A stretch of 52,098 nucleotides of DNA from Candidatus Lachnoclostridium pullistercoris (GCA_019119775.1 DWWL01000005.1:1-52098), one strand, 5' to 3'; numbered from the stretch's first letter, positions 7,956 to 17,106 are shown. Notes: generated by a model not told the origin, from the letters alone. Translations and numbers: made by a program.

Positions 7956-9029
7956 ATGAAAGCATTTGTACTGAAAGAACCGGGAGTTGTGGGCTGGTAT
8001 GACGCCCCGGAACCGCAGTTAAAACAGCCCTACGGCGCCATTCTGCGGCCGGTGGCCGTCACCCCATGCTCTTCCGATGTGCACACAGTATTTGGAGGCG
8101 GTTCCAGAAAGGCTCCTAATCTGATCCTGGGACATGAGTGCGTGGCTCAGGTGCTTGAGGTGGGGGACGAGGTGCGGGACTTTGCGCCGGGAGAGATCGT
8201 GGCAGTTCCGGCCATCACGCCGGACTGGCGGGCGAAAGCCATTCAGGAAGGGAATGACCGCCACGCCTCGGCCCCGTTCTCCGGCCATCAGCTGGGCCGG
8301 AGCCAGCCGGGAGTGTTTGCGGAGAAATTTCTCATCCCCGACGCGGATACCACACTGGCGAAGATCCCGGAAGGGATCACCCTGGAGCAGGCGCTGATGT
8401 GCGTGGACGTGGTGACTACCGGCTTTACGGGGGCAGAGTACGCGGATATTAAGATCGGAGACACAGTGGTGGTCATGGGCATCGGCCCCATCGGCCTGAT
8501 GGCTGTGGAAGGAGCCAGGCATCTGGGGGCGGCCAGGATCATCGCCGTGGGCAGCCGGCCGGTGTGCGTGAAGCTGGCGAAAGAGTTCGGCGCCACGGAA
8601 GTGATCAGCTATAAGGACGGCGACGTGACAGAGCAGGTTCTGGAGCGGACAGGCGGCGTAGGAGCCGATTCGGTGATCCTCTGCGGCGGCGGGGACGAAG
8701 TCTTTACCCAGGCGGTAGACATGGTCCGCTACGGCACAGGCACCATTTCCAATGTGAATTACTACGGCGGAACGGGCTGTCTTGGTTTCCCCAAATTTTC
8801 CGGAGGCCGGGGAATGGCGGGCAAGACTATTCACACGGAGCTGGCAAAAGGCGGCCGGGCCAGGATCGAGCGGATGCTGGCCATGGTAAAATACGGGCGG
8901 ATCGATCCTCAGAAGCTGGTGACTCATCACCTGTACGGCCTGGACAAGGTGGAGGACGCCCTGTACATGATGAAGGAGAAAAACGATGACCTGGTGAAGG
9001 TCATGGTGAAAATAGATTGGAAGGATTGA
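7956..9029 (+). CDS. NADP-type zinc alcohol dehydrogenase (isopropanol dehydrogenase-like)
   Basis: 357 residues, close in pattern to the clostridial NADP-dependent secondary alcohol dehydrogenase. Catalytic zinc ligands Cys38 (PCSSD), His60-Glu61 (LGHE) and Asp151 (VDVVTTGF) match that enzyme's Cys37, His59-Glu60 and Asp150. The Rossmann motif is GIGPIG (about 175-180), and Gly199-Ser200-Arg201 with Tyr219 match its NADP phosphate-binding residues. It should therefore reduce a ketone or aldehyde with NADPH. The location is the odd part: it sits 17 bases after a sugar methyltransferase and 3 bases before a glycosyltransferase, so its substrate may be a keto-sugar or a small ketone feeding glycan decoration. 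The substrate is inference. Confidence 0.85.
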   Translation: MKAFVLKEPGVVGWYDAPEPQLKQPYGAILRPVAVTPCSSDVHTVFGGGSRKAPNLILGHECVAQVLEVGDEVRDFAPGEIVAVPAITPDWRAKAIQEGNDRHASAPFSGHQLGRSQPGVFAEKFLIPDADTTLAKIPEGITLEQALMCVDVVTTGFTGAEYADIKIGDTVVVMGIGPIGLMAVEGARHLGAARIIAVGSRPVCVKLAKEFGATEVISYKDGDVTEQVLERTGGVGADSVILCGGGDEVFTQAVDMVRYGTGTISNVNYYGGTGCLGFPKFSGGRGMAGKTIHTELAKGGRARIERMLAMVKYGRIDPQKLVTHHLYGLDKVEDALYMMKEKNDDLVKVMVKIDWKD

Positions 9030-9032
9030 CGG

Positions 9033-9995
9033 ATGAAAAAGATCAGCATTGTGGTGCCCTGCTACAACGAGGAGGCCAACGTAGGCCCCCTGCGGGACGC
9101 CCTGGTAGAAATGTTTCACCGGGATCTGCCTGGATACCGGTATGAGATCCTGTTTATTGACAATGATTCTCAGGATCGGACGAGAGAGATCCTCAGGGAG
9201 ATGTGCGCCCAGGATAAGGACATCAAGGCCATTTTCAACGCGAAAAATTTCGGTCAGTTTAATTCCCCCTACTACGGCATGCTGCAGACCACAGGGGACT
9301 GCACCATCCTTATGGCGGCGGATTTCCAGGATCCGGTGGAGATGATCCCCAAATACGTAAAAGAATGGGAAAACGGCTACAGGATCGTGATCGGCATCAA
9401 GAAATCCAGCCAGGAGAACAAGGTGATGTACTGGCTGCGGGGCTGCTACTACAAGCTGATCAAAAAACTGTCGGACGTGGAGCAGATTGAGCAGTTTACC
9501 GGTTTCGGCCTCTATGACCGGAAATTTATCCAGGTGCTGCGGGATCTGGATGACCCCACCCCCTTCCTGCGGGGGATCGTGGCGGAGCTGGGATTCCGCA
9601 GAAAAGAGATTCCCTACGAGCAGCCCAGGCGCAAGGCGGGAAAAACCAGCAATAACTTCTATAAGCTCTACGACGCCGCCATGCTCAGCTTCACCTCCTA
9701 CACAAAGGTGGGCCTGCGGCTGGCGACGATTTTCGGAAGTATCTGCTCAGCGGTGAGCATGGTGGTGGCCCTGGTCTATCTGGTGTTAAAGCTGCTGTAC
9801 TGGGACCGTTTTGCAGCCGGCATGGCCCCTCTTCTCATCGGCATGTGCTTTCTGGGATCGGTGCAGATCTTCTTCATCGGTCTTGTGGGAGAATATGTGC
9901 TGACCATCAATTCCAGAGTGATGAGAAGACCTCTGGTGGTGGAGGAAGAGCGGATCAACTTTGATACGGAGGAAGAGAACGGAGGGGACCTATGA
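9033..9995 (+). CDS. GT2 polyprenyl-phosphate glycosyltransferase (DPM1/GtrB-like)
   Basis: 320 residues. The N-terminal GT-A fold begins IVVPCYNEEANV, with DNDSQDRT and the metal/acceptor region ADFQDPVEM (about residues 96-104). Two C-terminal membrane segments follow (about 230-255 and 263-290). This matches enzymes that move a sugar from a nucleotide to undecaprenyl phosphate on the cytoplasmic face, supplying a lipid-linked donor for modification of glycan outside the cell. It starts three bases after the dehydrogenase and overlaps the next gene by ATGA, so the set is co-translated. Sugar unknown. Confidence 0.85.
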   Translation: MKKISIVVPCYNEEANVGPLRDALVEMFHRDLPGYRYEILFIDNDSQDRTREILREMCAQDKDIKAIFNAKNFGQFNSPYYGMLQTTGDCTILMAADFQDPVEMIPKYVKEWENGYRIVIGIKKSSQENKVMYWLRGCYYKLIKKLSDVEQIEQFTGFGLYDRKFIQVLRDLDDPTPFLRGIVAELGFRRKEIPYEQPRRKAGKTSNNFYKLYDAAMLSFTSYTKVGLRLATIFGSICSAVSMVVALVYLVLKLLYWDRFAAGMAPLLIGMCFLGSVQIFFIGLVGEYVLTINSRVMRRPLVVEEERINFDTEEENGGDL

Positions 9996-12178
9996 AATAT
10001 AAAGTAGACGTGGTCAGAATCCGGGAAAACACCATACAGTTAAACGGCTGGGCCATTGGAAAGAATCCGGAATCCACGGTGGAATTTCAGGTGGAGGACG
10101 GAAAACACAGGCCGGTGGAATTTAAATACGTTTCCACCCGCAGAGACGACGTGAGCCAGATCTATTTTGGAAAGACCTGGGATAAAGATTTTGGATTTGA
10201 CATTCAGTTTGCCTATGAGCGGGGCGAAGATTACTATCTGTATCTCAAGTGCGAGGGACGCCGCGCCAGGATCAAATACAATGAGGAGCTGATTGCCCGC
10301 CGCTCAAGCGTGGCCCACAAACGCCGGGAAAAGATCATGGATCTGATGAACATGGAGACGGTAAAGGTGGCCTTTGACTTCTGGAAGGAGAACGGCCTGA
10401 AGGCTCTGGTGGTAAAATCAAAGCACAAGCTCCAGGGCATCGACAATGATTACGACTACGGGGAGTGGTACGAGCTGACAAAGCCCACGGAAGAGGAGCT
10501 GGAGCGCCAGCGCCAGGAGTGGATGGACTACCGCCCGAAGCTCTCCATCGTCATACCCGCCTACCAGACGCCGGAGCGGTATTTAAAGGAACTGCTGGAT
10601 TCCATTTTTGCCCAGACCTATGAAAACTGGGAAATCTGCGTGGCCGACGGCAGCCCTATGGGAAAGAGCTGCGAGCGGGTGCTACGCCGCTACGCCGACC
10701 GGGACGACCGGGTAAAATATCTGATTTTGGGGGAGAACAAGGGAATCTCCGGCAACACCAACGCAGCCATGGACATGGCCTCCGGAGATTTTATTCTGCT
10801 GGCGGACCACGATGACACCCTGACGCCCAACGCCCTCTACGAGGTGGCGAAGGCCATCAACGCCGATCCCTTAAACGACGTGATCTATTCTGACGAGGAC
10901 AAGCTGGACATGGATGGAGGAGCTCTCTTTGAGCCTCATTTCAAGCCGGATTTTGATCCGGACCTTCTCACCAGCACCAACTACATCTGCCATCTGTTCG
11001 CGGTGAACCGGGACCTGGTGGAGGAAGTGGGACAGTTTGACGAGAATTACGACGGGGCCCAGGACTACGATTTTATTTTCCGCTGCACGGAGAAGGCCAG
11101 AAAGATCTGCCACATCCCGAAGGTGCTCTACCACTGGCGCTGCCATCAGGGCTCCACGGCCAGCAATCCGGAGAGCAAGCTCTACGCCTTTGAGGCGGGG
11201 GCCAGGGCCATTAAAGCCCATTTTGACCGGCTGGGCATTGAGACAGAGTCCATCGAAAAGGGAGTGGATTACGGGAAATACCACGTGCGCTTCGCCATAA
11301 AAGGGGAGCCGTTAGTATCGGTGATCATTCCCAACAAGGACCACACGGCAGATCTGGATGTGTGCGTGAAGTCCCTGATGGAGAAGGCCACCTACAAAAA
11401 TCTGGAATACATCATTATCGAGAACAACAGCACGGAAAAAGCCACCTTCGACTACTATGAAAAGCTGCAGAAGGAACATGCAAATGTGAAGGTGGTCACC
11501 TGGGAGCGGGAATTCAACTACTCCGCCATCAATAATTTCGGTGTGAAATACGCTTCGGGAGATTATTTCCTCTTCCTCAACAACGACACGGAGATCATCG
11601 AGCCGGACACGGTTCAGGAGATGTTAGGCTACTGCCAGCGGGATGACGTGGGGGCAGTGGGAGCCAGACTTCTCTATCAGGATGATACCATCCAGCACGC
11701 CGGCGTGGTGGTGGGCTTCGGCGGCATCGCCGGCCACACCTTTATCGGCCTGCACAAGTCGGAGAACAGCTATTTCCACCGGGCTATGTGCGCCCAGGAC
11801 TACAGCGCTGTCACCGCCGCCTGCATGATGACAAAGCGGCAGGTATTTGAGGCGGCGGGGGGCTTTTCCGAGGAGCTGGCCGTGGCCTTCAACGATATCG
11901 ACTACTGCATGAAGGTCCGTGCCCAGGACAAGCTGGTGGTGTACAATCCCTACGCCCTGCTGTACCACTATGAGTCCAAGTCCAGAGGACTGGAGGACAC
12001 GCCGGAGAAGATCGCCCGCTTCAACCGGGAGATCAAGATCTTCTCTGAAAAATGGCCGGATATCCTGAAAAACGGGGATCCCTACTACAACCCCAATCTG
12101 ACCCTGCGCAAGTCCAACTTTGCTCTCAGGGACTTAAAGAAAGAGAAAATCGGGGAGCCTTATCCCCTGGAGATCTGA
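9992..12178 (+). CDS. Tandem two-domain GT2 glycosyltransferase
   Basis: 728 residues. An N-terminal segment of about 180 residues (starting MKYKVDVVRIRENTIQLNGW) looks like a beta-rich accessory domain followed by a helical linker. A first GT2 domain follows (KLSIVIPAYQTPERY, then ADHDDTLTP and SDEDKLD), then a second from about residue 437 (VSVIIPNKDHTADLD, then FLNNDTEI). Two-domain GT2 proteins usually extend O-antigen or rhamnan-type polymers, often adding two linkages. It overlaps the previous gene by four bases; the next starts two bases after its stop. Cytoplasmic or membrane-peripheral; donor and acceptor unknown. Confidence 0.85.
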   Translation: MKYKVDVVRIRENTIQLNGWAIGKNPESTVEFQVEDGKHRPVEFKYVSTRRDDVSQIYFGKTWDKDFGFDIQFAYERGEDYYLYLKCEGRRARIKYNEELIARRSSVAHKRREKIMDLMNMETVKVAFDFWKENGLKALVVKSKHKLQGIDNDYDYGEWYELTKPTEEELERQRQEWMDYRPKLSIVIPAYQTPERYLKELLDSIFAQTYENWEICVADGSPMGKSCERVLRRYADRDDRVKYLILGENKGISGNTNAAMDMASGDFILLADHDDTLTPNALYEVAKAINADPLNDVIYSDEDKLDMDGGALFEPHFKPDFDPDLLTSTNYICHLFAVNRDLVEEVGQFDENYDGAQDYDFIFRCTEKARKICHIPKVLYHWRCHQGSTASNPESKLYAFEAGARAIKAHFDRLGIETESIEKGVDYGKYHVRFAIKGEPLVSVIIPNKDHTADLDVCVKSLMEKATYKNLEYIIIENNSTEKATFDYYEKLQKEHANVKVVTWEREFNYSAINNFGVKYASGDYFLFLNNDTEIIEPDTVQEMLGYCQRDDVGAVGARLLYQDDTIQHAGVVVGFGGIAGHTFIGLHKSENSYFHRAMCAQDYSAVTAACMMTKRQVFEAAGGFSEELAVAFNDIDYCMKVRAQDKLVVYNPYALLYHYESKSRGLEDTPEKIARFNREIKIFSEKWPDILKNGDPYYNPNLTLRKSNFALRDLKKEKIGEPYPLEI

Positions 12179-12180
12179 TT

Positions 12181-13185
12181 ATGAACAAAGTGACGGTTAT
12201 CATACCCAATTACAACGGGCTGCATTTTATGGAGCCCTGTCTGAACGCCCTGAAAAAGCAGAACTATCAGGACTTTGACCTGCTGGTGGTGGACAACGGC
12301 TCTGAGGACGGGAGTGAAGAATGGCTGAAAGATCATGATATTCCCGCCATATTTATGGGGGAGAACACCGGCTTTTCCGGGGCAGTGAATGCAGGGATCC
12401 GGGCCGTCTCCACCCCCTATGTGATCCTTTTAAACAACGACACGGAGCCATTTCCCGACTATGTGGGGGAGCTGGTGCGGTGCCTGGACCGGTTTCCGGA
12501 GGTGTTTTCTGCCAGCAGCAGGATGATCCAGCTGTATCACAAAGATCTGATGGACGACGCGGGAGATATGTACAGCGTGCTGGGCTGGGCCTATCAGAGA
12601 GGCGTGGGACAGCCGGTTTCCGGGTATGAGAGGGCCTGCCAGGTGTTTGCCGCCTGTGCCGGCGCCGCCATCTACCGGCGGGAAGTCTTTGAGACGATCG
12701 GATATTTTGACGAGAGTCATTTTGCCTATCTGGAGGACATTGATGTGGGCTACCGGGCAAAAATCTACGGCTACCGGAACGTGTACTGCCCCACGGCGAA
12801 GGTCTTTCATGTGGGCAGCGGCACCAGCGGCTCCAAATACAACTCCTTCAAGGTCCGCCTGGCTGCCCGCAACAATCTGTATCTGAACTATAAAAACATG
12901 CCTGTCTTTCAGCTTCTGCTGAACGCCCTCCCCATCGCGGCCGGAATGGCGGTGAAGTACGCGTTTTTTAAGAAGCTGGGCTTCGGTGAGGACTACCGGG
13001 CCGGAGTGAAGGAAGGCTTTGCGGGCCTGAAGAACTGCAGGAAGGTTCCATACCGCCCGCAGCATCTGAAAAATTACGTGCAGATCCAGCTGGAGCTGAT
13101 CTGGGGAACCTTTCTCTATCTGTGGGAATTTGGAAAACGCCGGGTGAGAAAGCTGGGCGGAAATGGTTCTGTCACAGAAAAATGA
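12181..13185 (+). CDS. GT2 glycosyltransferase (rhamnosyltransferase-like)
   Basis: 334 residues from the ATG at 12181. An open frame continues upstream but overlaps the previous gene and shows no ribosome site. It begins VTVIIPNYNG, has DNGSEDGSEEW and the DxD-type NNDTEPFPDYV (about residues 84-94), then AGAAIYRREVFETIGYFDE and YLEDIDVGYRAK, a pattern typical of WbbL-like rhamnosyltransferases. A hydrophobic C-terminal stretch may touch the membrane. Last gene of the middle block; a new promoter follows. Confidence 0.85.
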   Translation: MNKVTVIIPNYNGLHFMEPCLNALKKQNYQDFDLLVVDNGSEDGSEEWLKDHDIPAIFMGENTGFSGAVNAGIRAVSTPYVILLNNDTEPFPDYVGELVRCLDRFPEVFSASSRMIQLYHKDLMDDAGDMYSVLGWAYQRGVGQPVSGYERACQVFAACAGAAIYRREVFETIGYFDESHFAYLEDIDVGYRAKIYGYRNVYCPTAKVFHVGSGTSGSKYNSFKVRLAARNNLYLNYKNMPVFQLLLNALPIAAGMAVKYAFFKKLGFGEDYRAGVKEGFAGLKNCRKVPYRPQHLKNYVQIQLELIWGTFLYLWEFGKRRVRKLGGNGSVTEK

Positions 13186-13239
13186 TAAAAAATTCATGAA
13201 CCTGTAACAGAAAAACAGAGATATTGTAAGAATTTGTTA

Positions 13240-13268
13240 ATGACAGGCATCAGGGCTTCATGTATAAT
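13240..13268 (+). promoter_or_regulatory. Promoter of the sugar-phosphate transferase gene
   Basis: ATGACA at 13240-13245, 17-base spacer, TATAAT at 13263-13268. It lies 25 bases before the ATG at 13294, leaving a very short leader containing GAGGTGA. The initiating transferase and probably the LCP gene can thus be expressed apart from the upstream enzymes. Confidence 0.75.
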
Positions 13269-13293
13269 AAGTAAGATATTGAGGTGATTTGCT

Positions 13294-14706
13294 ATGATTA
13301 AAGACCATCAGCAGGAATTTAACCAGTTTCAGGTGGTTCTGGATGCCATCGTAATAATCATTTCCTACGGCCTGGCCTGGTTACTGATGATAAATGGATT
13401 CGTGCCCACCAGGGGCGATCCCCTGCGGTCGGAATTCTATCTGATGGCCCTGCTGATCGTCATACCGGTCTATCTGCTCCTGTATGCGGTGTTTCAGCTC
13501 TACACGCCGAAGCGGGTCCAGGGAAGGCGGCTGGAGTTTGCCAATATCTGCAAGGCCAATTCCATCGGCCTTCTGATGTTTACCCTGGTGCTGTACCTGA
13601 TCAGCAAGAACCCGTTCTGGTACAATTTCTCCAGACCCATGGTCCTTTACTTCTTCGTGATCAACATTGTGCTGGAGACGGTGGAGCGGAATCTGATCCG
13701 CATGGTGCTCCGCTCCATGCGCGCCAGAGGCTATAACTTAAAGCATGTCCTGTTAGTCGGCTACAGCCGGGCGGCGGAAGGGTATATTGACCGGGTCAAG
13801 CAGAATCCGGAGTGGGGATACCACATTGCCGGGATCCTGGACGACCACAAGGCGCTGGGGGAGGAGTATAAGGGGATCCGGGTGCTGGGAAAAATCCAGG
13901 ACCTGCAGTCCATCCTGGACATGAATGTGCTGGATGAGATCGCCATAACGCTGAGAATCGATGAGTTCAGCAATCTGGGGCCGATCGTGGCTGTCTGTGA
14001 AAAATCCGGCGTGCATACGAAATTTATCCCCGATTATAATAATATCATCCCCACCAGACCATACATGGAGGATCTTCTGGGGCTTCCGGTGATCCACATC
14101 CGCCATGTGCCCCTGACCAACGGGCTTAACAAGTTTATGAAGCGGACGGTGGATATTTTCGGGGCGATCGTGGCCATTATCCTGTTTTCGCCGGTCATGC
14201 TGATCACAGCCATACTGGTGAAGGTGACGTCCCCCGGGCCGGTGATCTTCTGCCAGGAGCGGGTGGGACTTCACAACCGCCCGTTTAAGATGTACAAGTT
14301 CCGTTCCATGGAGGTGCAGGCTCCGTCAGATGAAAAGAGCAAGTGGACGACGCCCCACGACCCCCGGGTGACGCCGGTGGGACGGTTTATCCGCAAGACC
14401 AGCATCGACGAGATGCCGCAGTTTTTCAATGTGCTGAAGGGGGACATGAGTCTCGTGGGCCCCAGGCCGGAGCGGCCGTTTTTTGTGGAAAAATTCAAGG
14501 AGGAGATTCCCCGCTACATGGTGAAGCATCAGGTGCGGCCGGGTCTGACCGGCTGGGCCCAGATCAACGGATACCGGGGGGATACTTCCATCACCAAACG
14601 GATCGAGTGCGATCTGTATTACATCGAAAACTGGACCCTTGGACTGGATTTCAAGATTCTGTTTCTCACGGTGTTCAAGGGATTTATCAATAAAAATGCG
14701 TACTAG
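13294..14706 (+). CDS. Polyprenyl-phosphate sugar-1-phosphate transferase
   Basis: 470 residues with the WcaJ/WbaP layout: several membrane segments in the first 130 residues, a central Rossmann-like domain (about 145-260), then the catalytic bacterial sugar transferase domain. The latter begins KRTVDIFGAIVAIILF and carries KFRSM, the essential Asp-Glu in TSIDEMPQ, VGPRPERP and the Trp-rich end (RPGLTGWAQINGYRG). It moves a sugar-1-phosphate from a nucleotide to undecaprenyl phosphate, the first committed step of a capsule or exopolysaccharide repeat. The locus shows no Wzx or Wzy, so export genes must lie elsewhere or be of another type. Confidence 0.9.
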   Translation: MIKDHQQEFNQFQVVLDAIVIIISYGLAWLLMINGFVPTRGDPLRSEFYLMALLIVIPVYLLLYAVFQLYTPKRVQGRRLEFANICKANSIGLLMFTLVLYLISKNPFWYNFSRPMVLYFFVINIVLETVERNLIRMVLRSMRARGYNLKHVLLVGYSRAAEGYIDRVKQNPEWGYHIAGILDDHKALGEEYKGIRVLGKIQDLQSILDMNVLDEIAITLRIDEFSNLGPIVAVCEKSGVHTKFIPDYNNIIPTRPYMEDLLGLPVIHIRHVPLTNGLNKFMKRTVDIFGAIVAIILFSPVMLITAILVKVTSPGPVIFCQERVGLHNRPFKMYKFRSMEVQAPSDEKSKWTTPHDPRVTPVGRFIRKTSIDEMPQFFNVLKGDMSLVGPRPERPFFVEKFKEEIPRYMVKHQVRPGLTGWAQINGYRGDTSITKRIECDLYYIENWTLGLDFKILFLTVFKGFINKNAY

Positions 14707-14751
14707 AAGTCAGAAGTCAAACGAAACATAAGGAACAGGAAGAGGTAGAAC

Positions 14752-17106
14752 ATGAGCCAGGGATATGAGAACGAAGCCGGGCGCTCCAGGGCCAGGCAGA
14801 GCAGGAGACGGCCGTCCGCGGCAGATGGGCAGACGGTCCGCCGGACCGGAGACGCTGCCTTTCGCGGCACGGTGAGAGAACATGCAGGAAGAGAGGCGGT
14901 CTATGCCCGCCCGGCGACAGCGGAAGCGTCCGCCGGAGCGGCTCCCAGACGGGCCACGCCCCCGGACGCGGGCCGGCGCCATGCCGGGATCGGACGCAGC
15001 CGGGAGGACGAGGGAATACAGCTGTGGAATGAGCTGGCGAGCCGGGCGGAAGGCAGAAACAGCGCCGGAAGGACCGCCGCGGCCGCAGCGGCAGCAGGCC
15101 CAGGAAACGGAGCTGCCGGTACGGAAAGCACAGGCGTGAAAAGATCCTCAGCCGGAAGAAGCGCAGGCATGAGAGAATCCGCGGCCGCAAGAAGCACCGG
15201 AACGACAGGAGCTTCAGGCGCAAGAAGCGCCGGCGCGCGGGGAAGCGGCGCGGCGGAAACCGCGGGCTTTCGGGAGAGCGCCGGCGGGGCCGGAAGAGGA
15301 AACGGCGGTTCTGGAAATGGCTCCGGCGGCGGAAACGGTGGCACGGGAAACGGAGACTCTGGTTCCGGGAGAAACCGGCGCACCGGCCGCAGGCAGAAGG
15401 ATATGTCCCCGGAGGCAAAGCGGCGCAGAAGGATCATCAAGTTCATCATCGCCGAGTGCTTTGCCCTGGTATTTATCTTCAGCTACGCCTTCGTGGCCAG
15501 AAGATGGTCCCTGGTGCAGAGGGATGAGACGTTCAGCGTCCAGAGCGTGAAGAACGAGGAGCTGGCGGATGAGACGCTGGAGAAGATGGAGGGCTACTGG
15601 ACCGTGGCCGTCTTCGGCGTGGACAGCCGCGGCAGCAACACGGGAAAAGGCGCCAACGCTGACGTCAACATGATCTTCAACATCAACCGGGATACGGGAG
15701 AGATCCGCATTGTGTCCGTGTTCCGCGACTCATATTTGAACATTGACGACAAGGGCAGCTACAACAAGATCAACCAGGCTTATTTTGTGGGCGGAGCCAG
15801 CCAGGCGGTGAAGGCTCTGAACAAGAACCTAGATCTGGATATTCAGGAGTATGTGACCTTTAACTGGAAAGCCGTGGCGGAGGCGATCAACATCTTGGGC
15901 GGCATTGACATGGAGATCAGCAAGGCGGAGTTCTCCTACATCAACTCCTTCATCACGGAGACACAGAAGGTGACGGGAATTCCCACCACCCAGTTAAAGC
16001 ATGCCGGAATGAATCATCTGGACGGCGTCCAGGCGGTGGCTTACGGCCGTCTGCGCCTGATGGATACGGACTTTGCCAGAACGGAGCGCCAGAGAAAGGT
16101 GATCGAGGCCGCCTTTGCGAAGGCCAAAAACGCCGATTTCTCTGTGCTGAACAATATTATCGTCACAGTTGCTCCTCTGGTGTCCACCAACATTGACACC
16201 ATGGATCTGGTGCAGATGGCTCAGAACATCAGCAAATACCACATCGGCGAGACGGGAGGCTTCCCCTTCGCGAGAGGAGACGCCAACATGGGCCGGAAGG
16301 GGGCCTGCGTGGTTCCCACCACTCTGGAGAGCAACGTGGTGGAGCTGCACAATTTCCTCTTTGACGACGAGGATTATACGACGACAGATCAGGTAAAACA
16401 GATCAGCGCCAAGATCATATCCGATACGGGACTTTCCAAAGAGGGAGAGTTTGTGTACCATGCGGATACCAGCGGAGGCGCGGCCTACAAGCCTACCACC
16501 GCAAAGGAGACGGAGGAGACCAGCGAGATTCTGGAGACGGATGAGGATGGAAATCCCATTAAGAGCAGCGAGGCTGAGACGGATGAGGACGGAAATCCCA
16601 TTAAGAGCAGTGAGGCTGAGACGGACGAGAACGGAAATCCCGTGAAGACCAGCGAAGCCGAGACGGACGAGGATGGAAATCCCATCAAAAACAGCGGGGC
16701 CGGAAGTGAAGAATACGAGACGGACGAGTTCGGAATGATCATCCCCACTCAGGGAGGCAGCAAAAAACCCACCTCCGAGACTGAGAAAGAGGAGACATCC
16801 GGCAGCGAAAGCCATTCGGGAAACAGCCACAGCGGCAGACCGGGAAGTACGGAGAGCAGCAGGCCGGGAACCGGGGAGACAGCCAGACCGTCAGGCACCG
16901 CAGAGGAGAGCACAGAAGCCTCCCGGGCGCCGATTGTGAATTCGCCCACCAGACCGGAGGAGACGACGGTGAACTGGAGCGGCCCGGGCGGAGATATCCG
17001 TGATCAGGCAGATGCTCCCTCCTCCACCGGAGACGGGGTGATCCTGCCGCCCACCTCGGCGGCAGCGGAGACCTCTCCCCAGGAGCCGATCGCTCCCCTG
17101 CCGTAA
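14752..17106 (+). CDS. LytR-CpsA-Psr (LCP) family glycan-to-wall ligase
   Basis: 784 residues, long for the family. Residues 1-225 are low-complexity Arg/Gly/Ala-rich cytoplasmic sequence. One membrane segment follows (about 228-250), then the extracellular LCP domain (about 283-530) with FGVDSRGSNTG, the Asp-rich ANADVNMI, the key Arg in VSVFRDSY and NKINQAYFVGG. The C-terminal tail has four copies of a 14-residue unit (ETDEDGNPIKSSEA) and a Ser/Thr/Pro-rich end. LCP enzymes transfer lipid-linked glycan to peptidoglycan, the expected last step of this locus. The repeat tail may span the wall. AGAGG precedes the ATG. Confidence 0.88.
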   Translation: MSQGYENEAGRSRARQSRRRPSAADGQTVRRTGDAAFRGTVREHAGREAVYARPATAEASAGAAPRRATPPDAGRRHAGIGRSREDEGIQLWNELASRAEGRNSAGRTAAAAAAAGPGNGAAGTESTGVKRSSAGRSAGMRESAAARSTGTTGASGARSAGARGSGAAETAGFRESAGGAGRGNGGSGNGSGGGNGGTGNGDSGSGRNRRTGRRQKDMSPEAKRRRRIIKFIIAECFALVFIFSYAFVARRWSLVQRDETFSVQSVKNEELADETLEKMEGYWTVAVFGVDSRGSNTGKGANADVNMIFNINRDTGEIRIVSVFRDSYLNIDDKGSYNKINQAYFVGGASQAVKALNKNLDLDIQEYVTFNWKAVAEAINILGGIDMEISKAEFSYINSFITETQKVTGIPTTQLKHAGMNHLDGVQAVAYGRLRLMDTDFARTERQRKVIEAAFAKAKNADFSVLNNIIVTVAPLVSTNIDTMDLVQMAQNISKYHIGETGGFPFARGDANMGRKGACVVPTTLESNVVELHNFLFDDEDYTTTDQVKQISAKIISDTGLSKEGEFVYHADTSGGAAYKPTTAKETEETSEILETDEDGNPIKSSEAETDEDGNPIKSSEAETDENGNPVKTSEAETDEDGNPIKNSGAGSEEYETDEFGMIIPTQGGSKKPTSETEKEETSGSESHSGNSHSGRPGSTESSRPGTGETARPSGTAEESTEASRAPIVNSPTRPEETTVNWSGPGGDIRDQADAPSSTGDGVILPPTSAAAETSPQEPIAPLP
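16534..16701 (+). repeat. 42-bp in-frame tandem repeat in the LCP gene
   Basis: Four units start at 16534, 16576, 16618 and 16660; units 1 and 2 are almost identical. Each encodes ETDEDGNPIKSSEA or a close variant. The unit length keeps the frame. Confidence 0.9.

Noticed and set aside
14717-15449. Long open frames on the minus strand opposite the start of the LCP gene
   Set aside because: They mirror the low-complexity GC-rich plus-strand sequence, are rich in Arg, Pro and Ser, and lack a recognisable fold or ribosome site.
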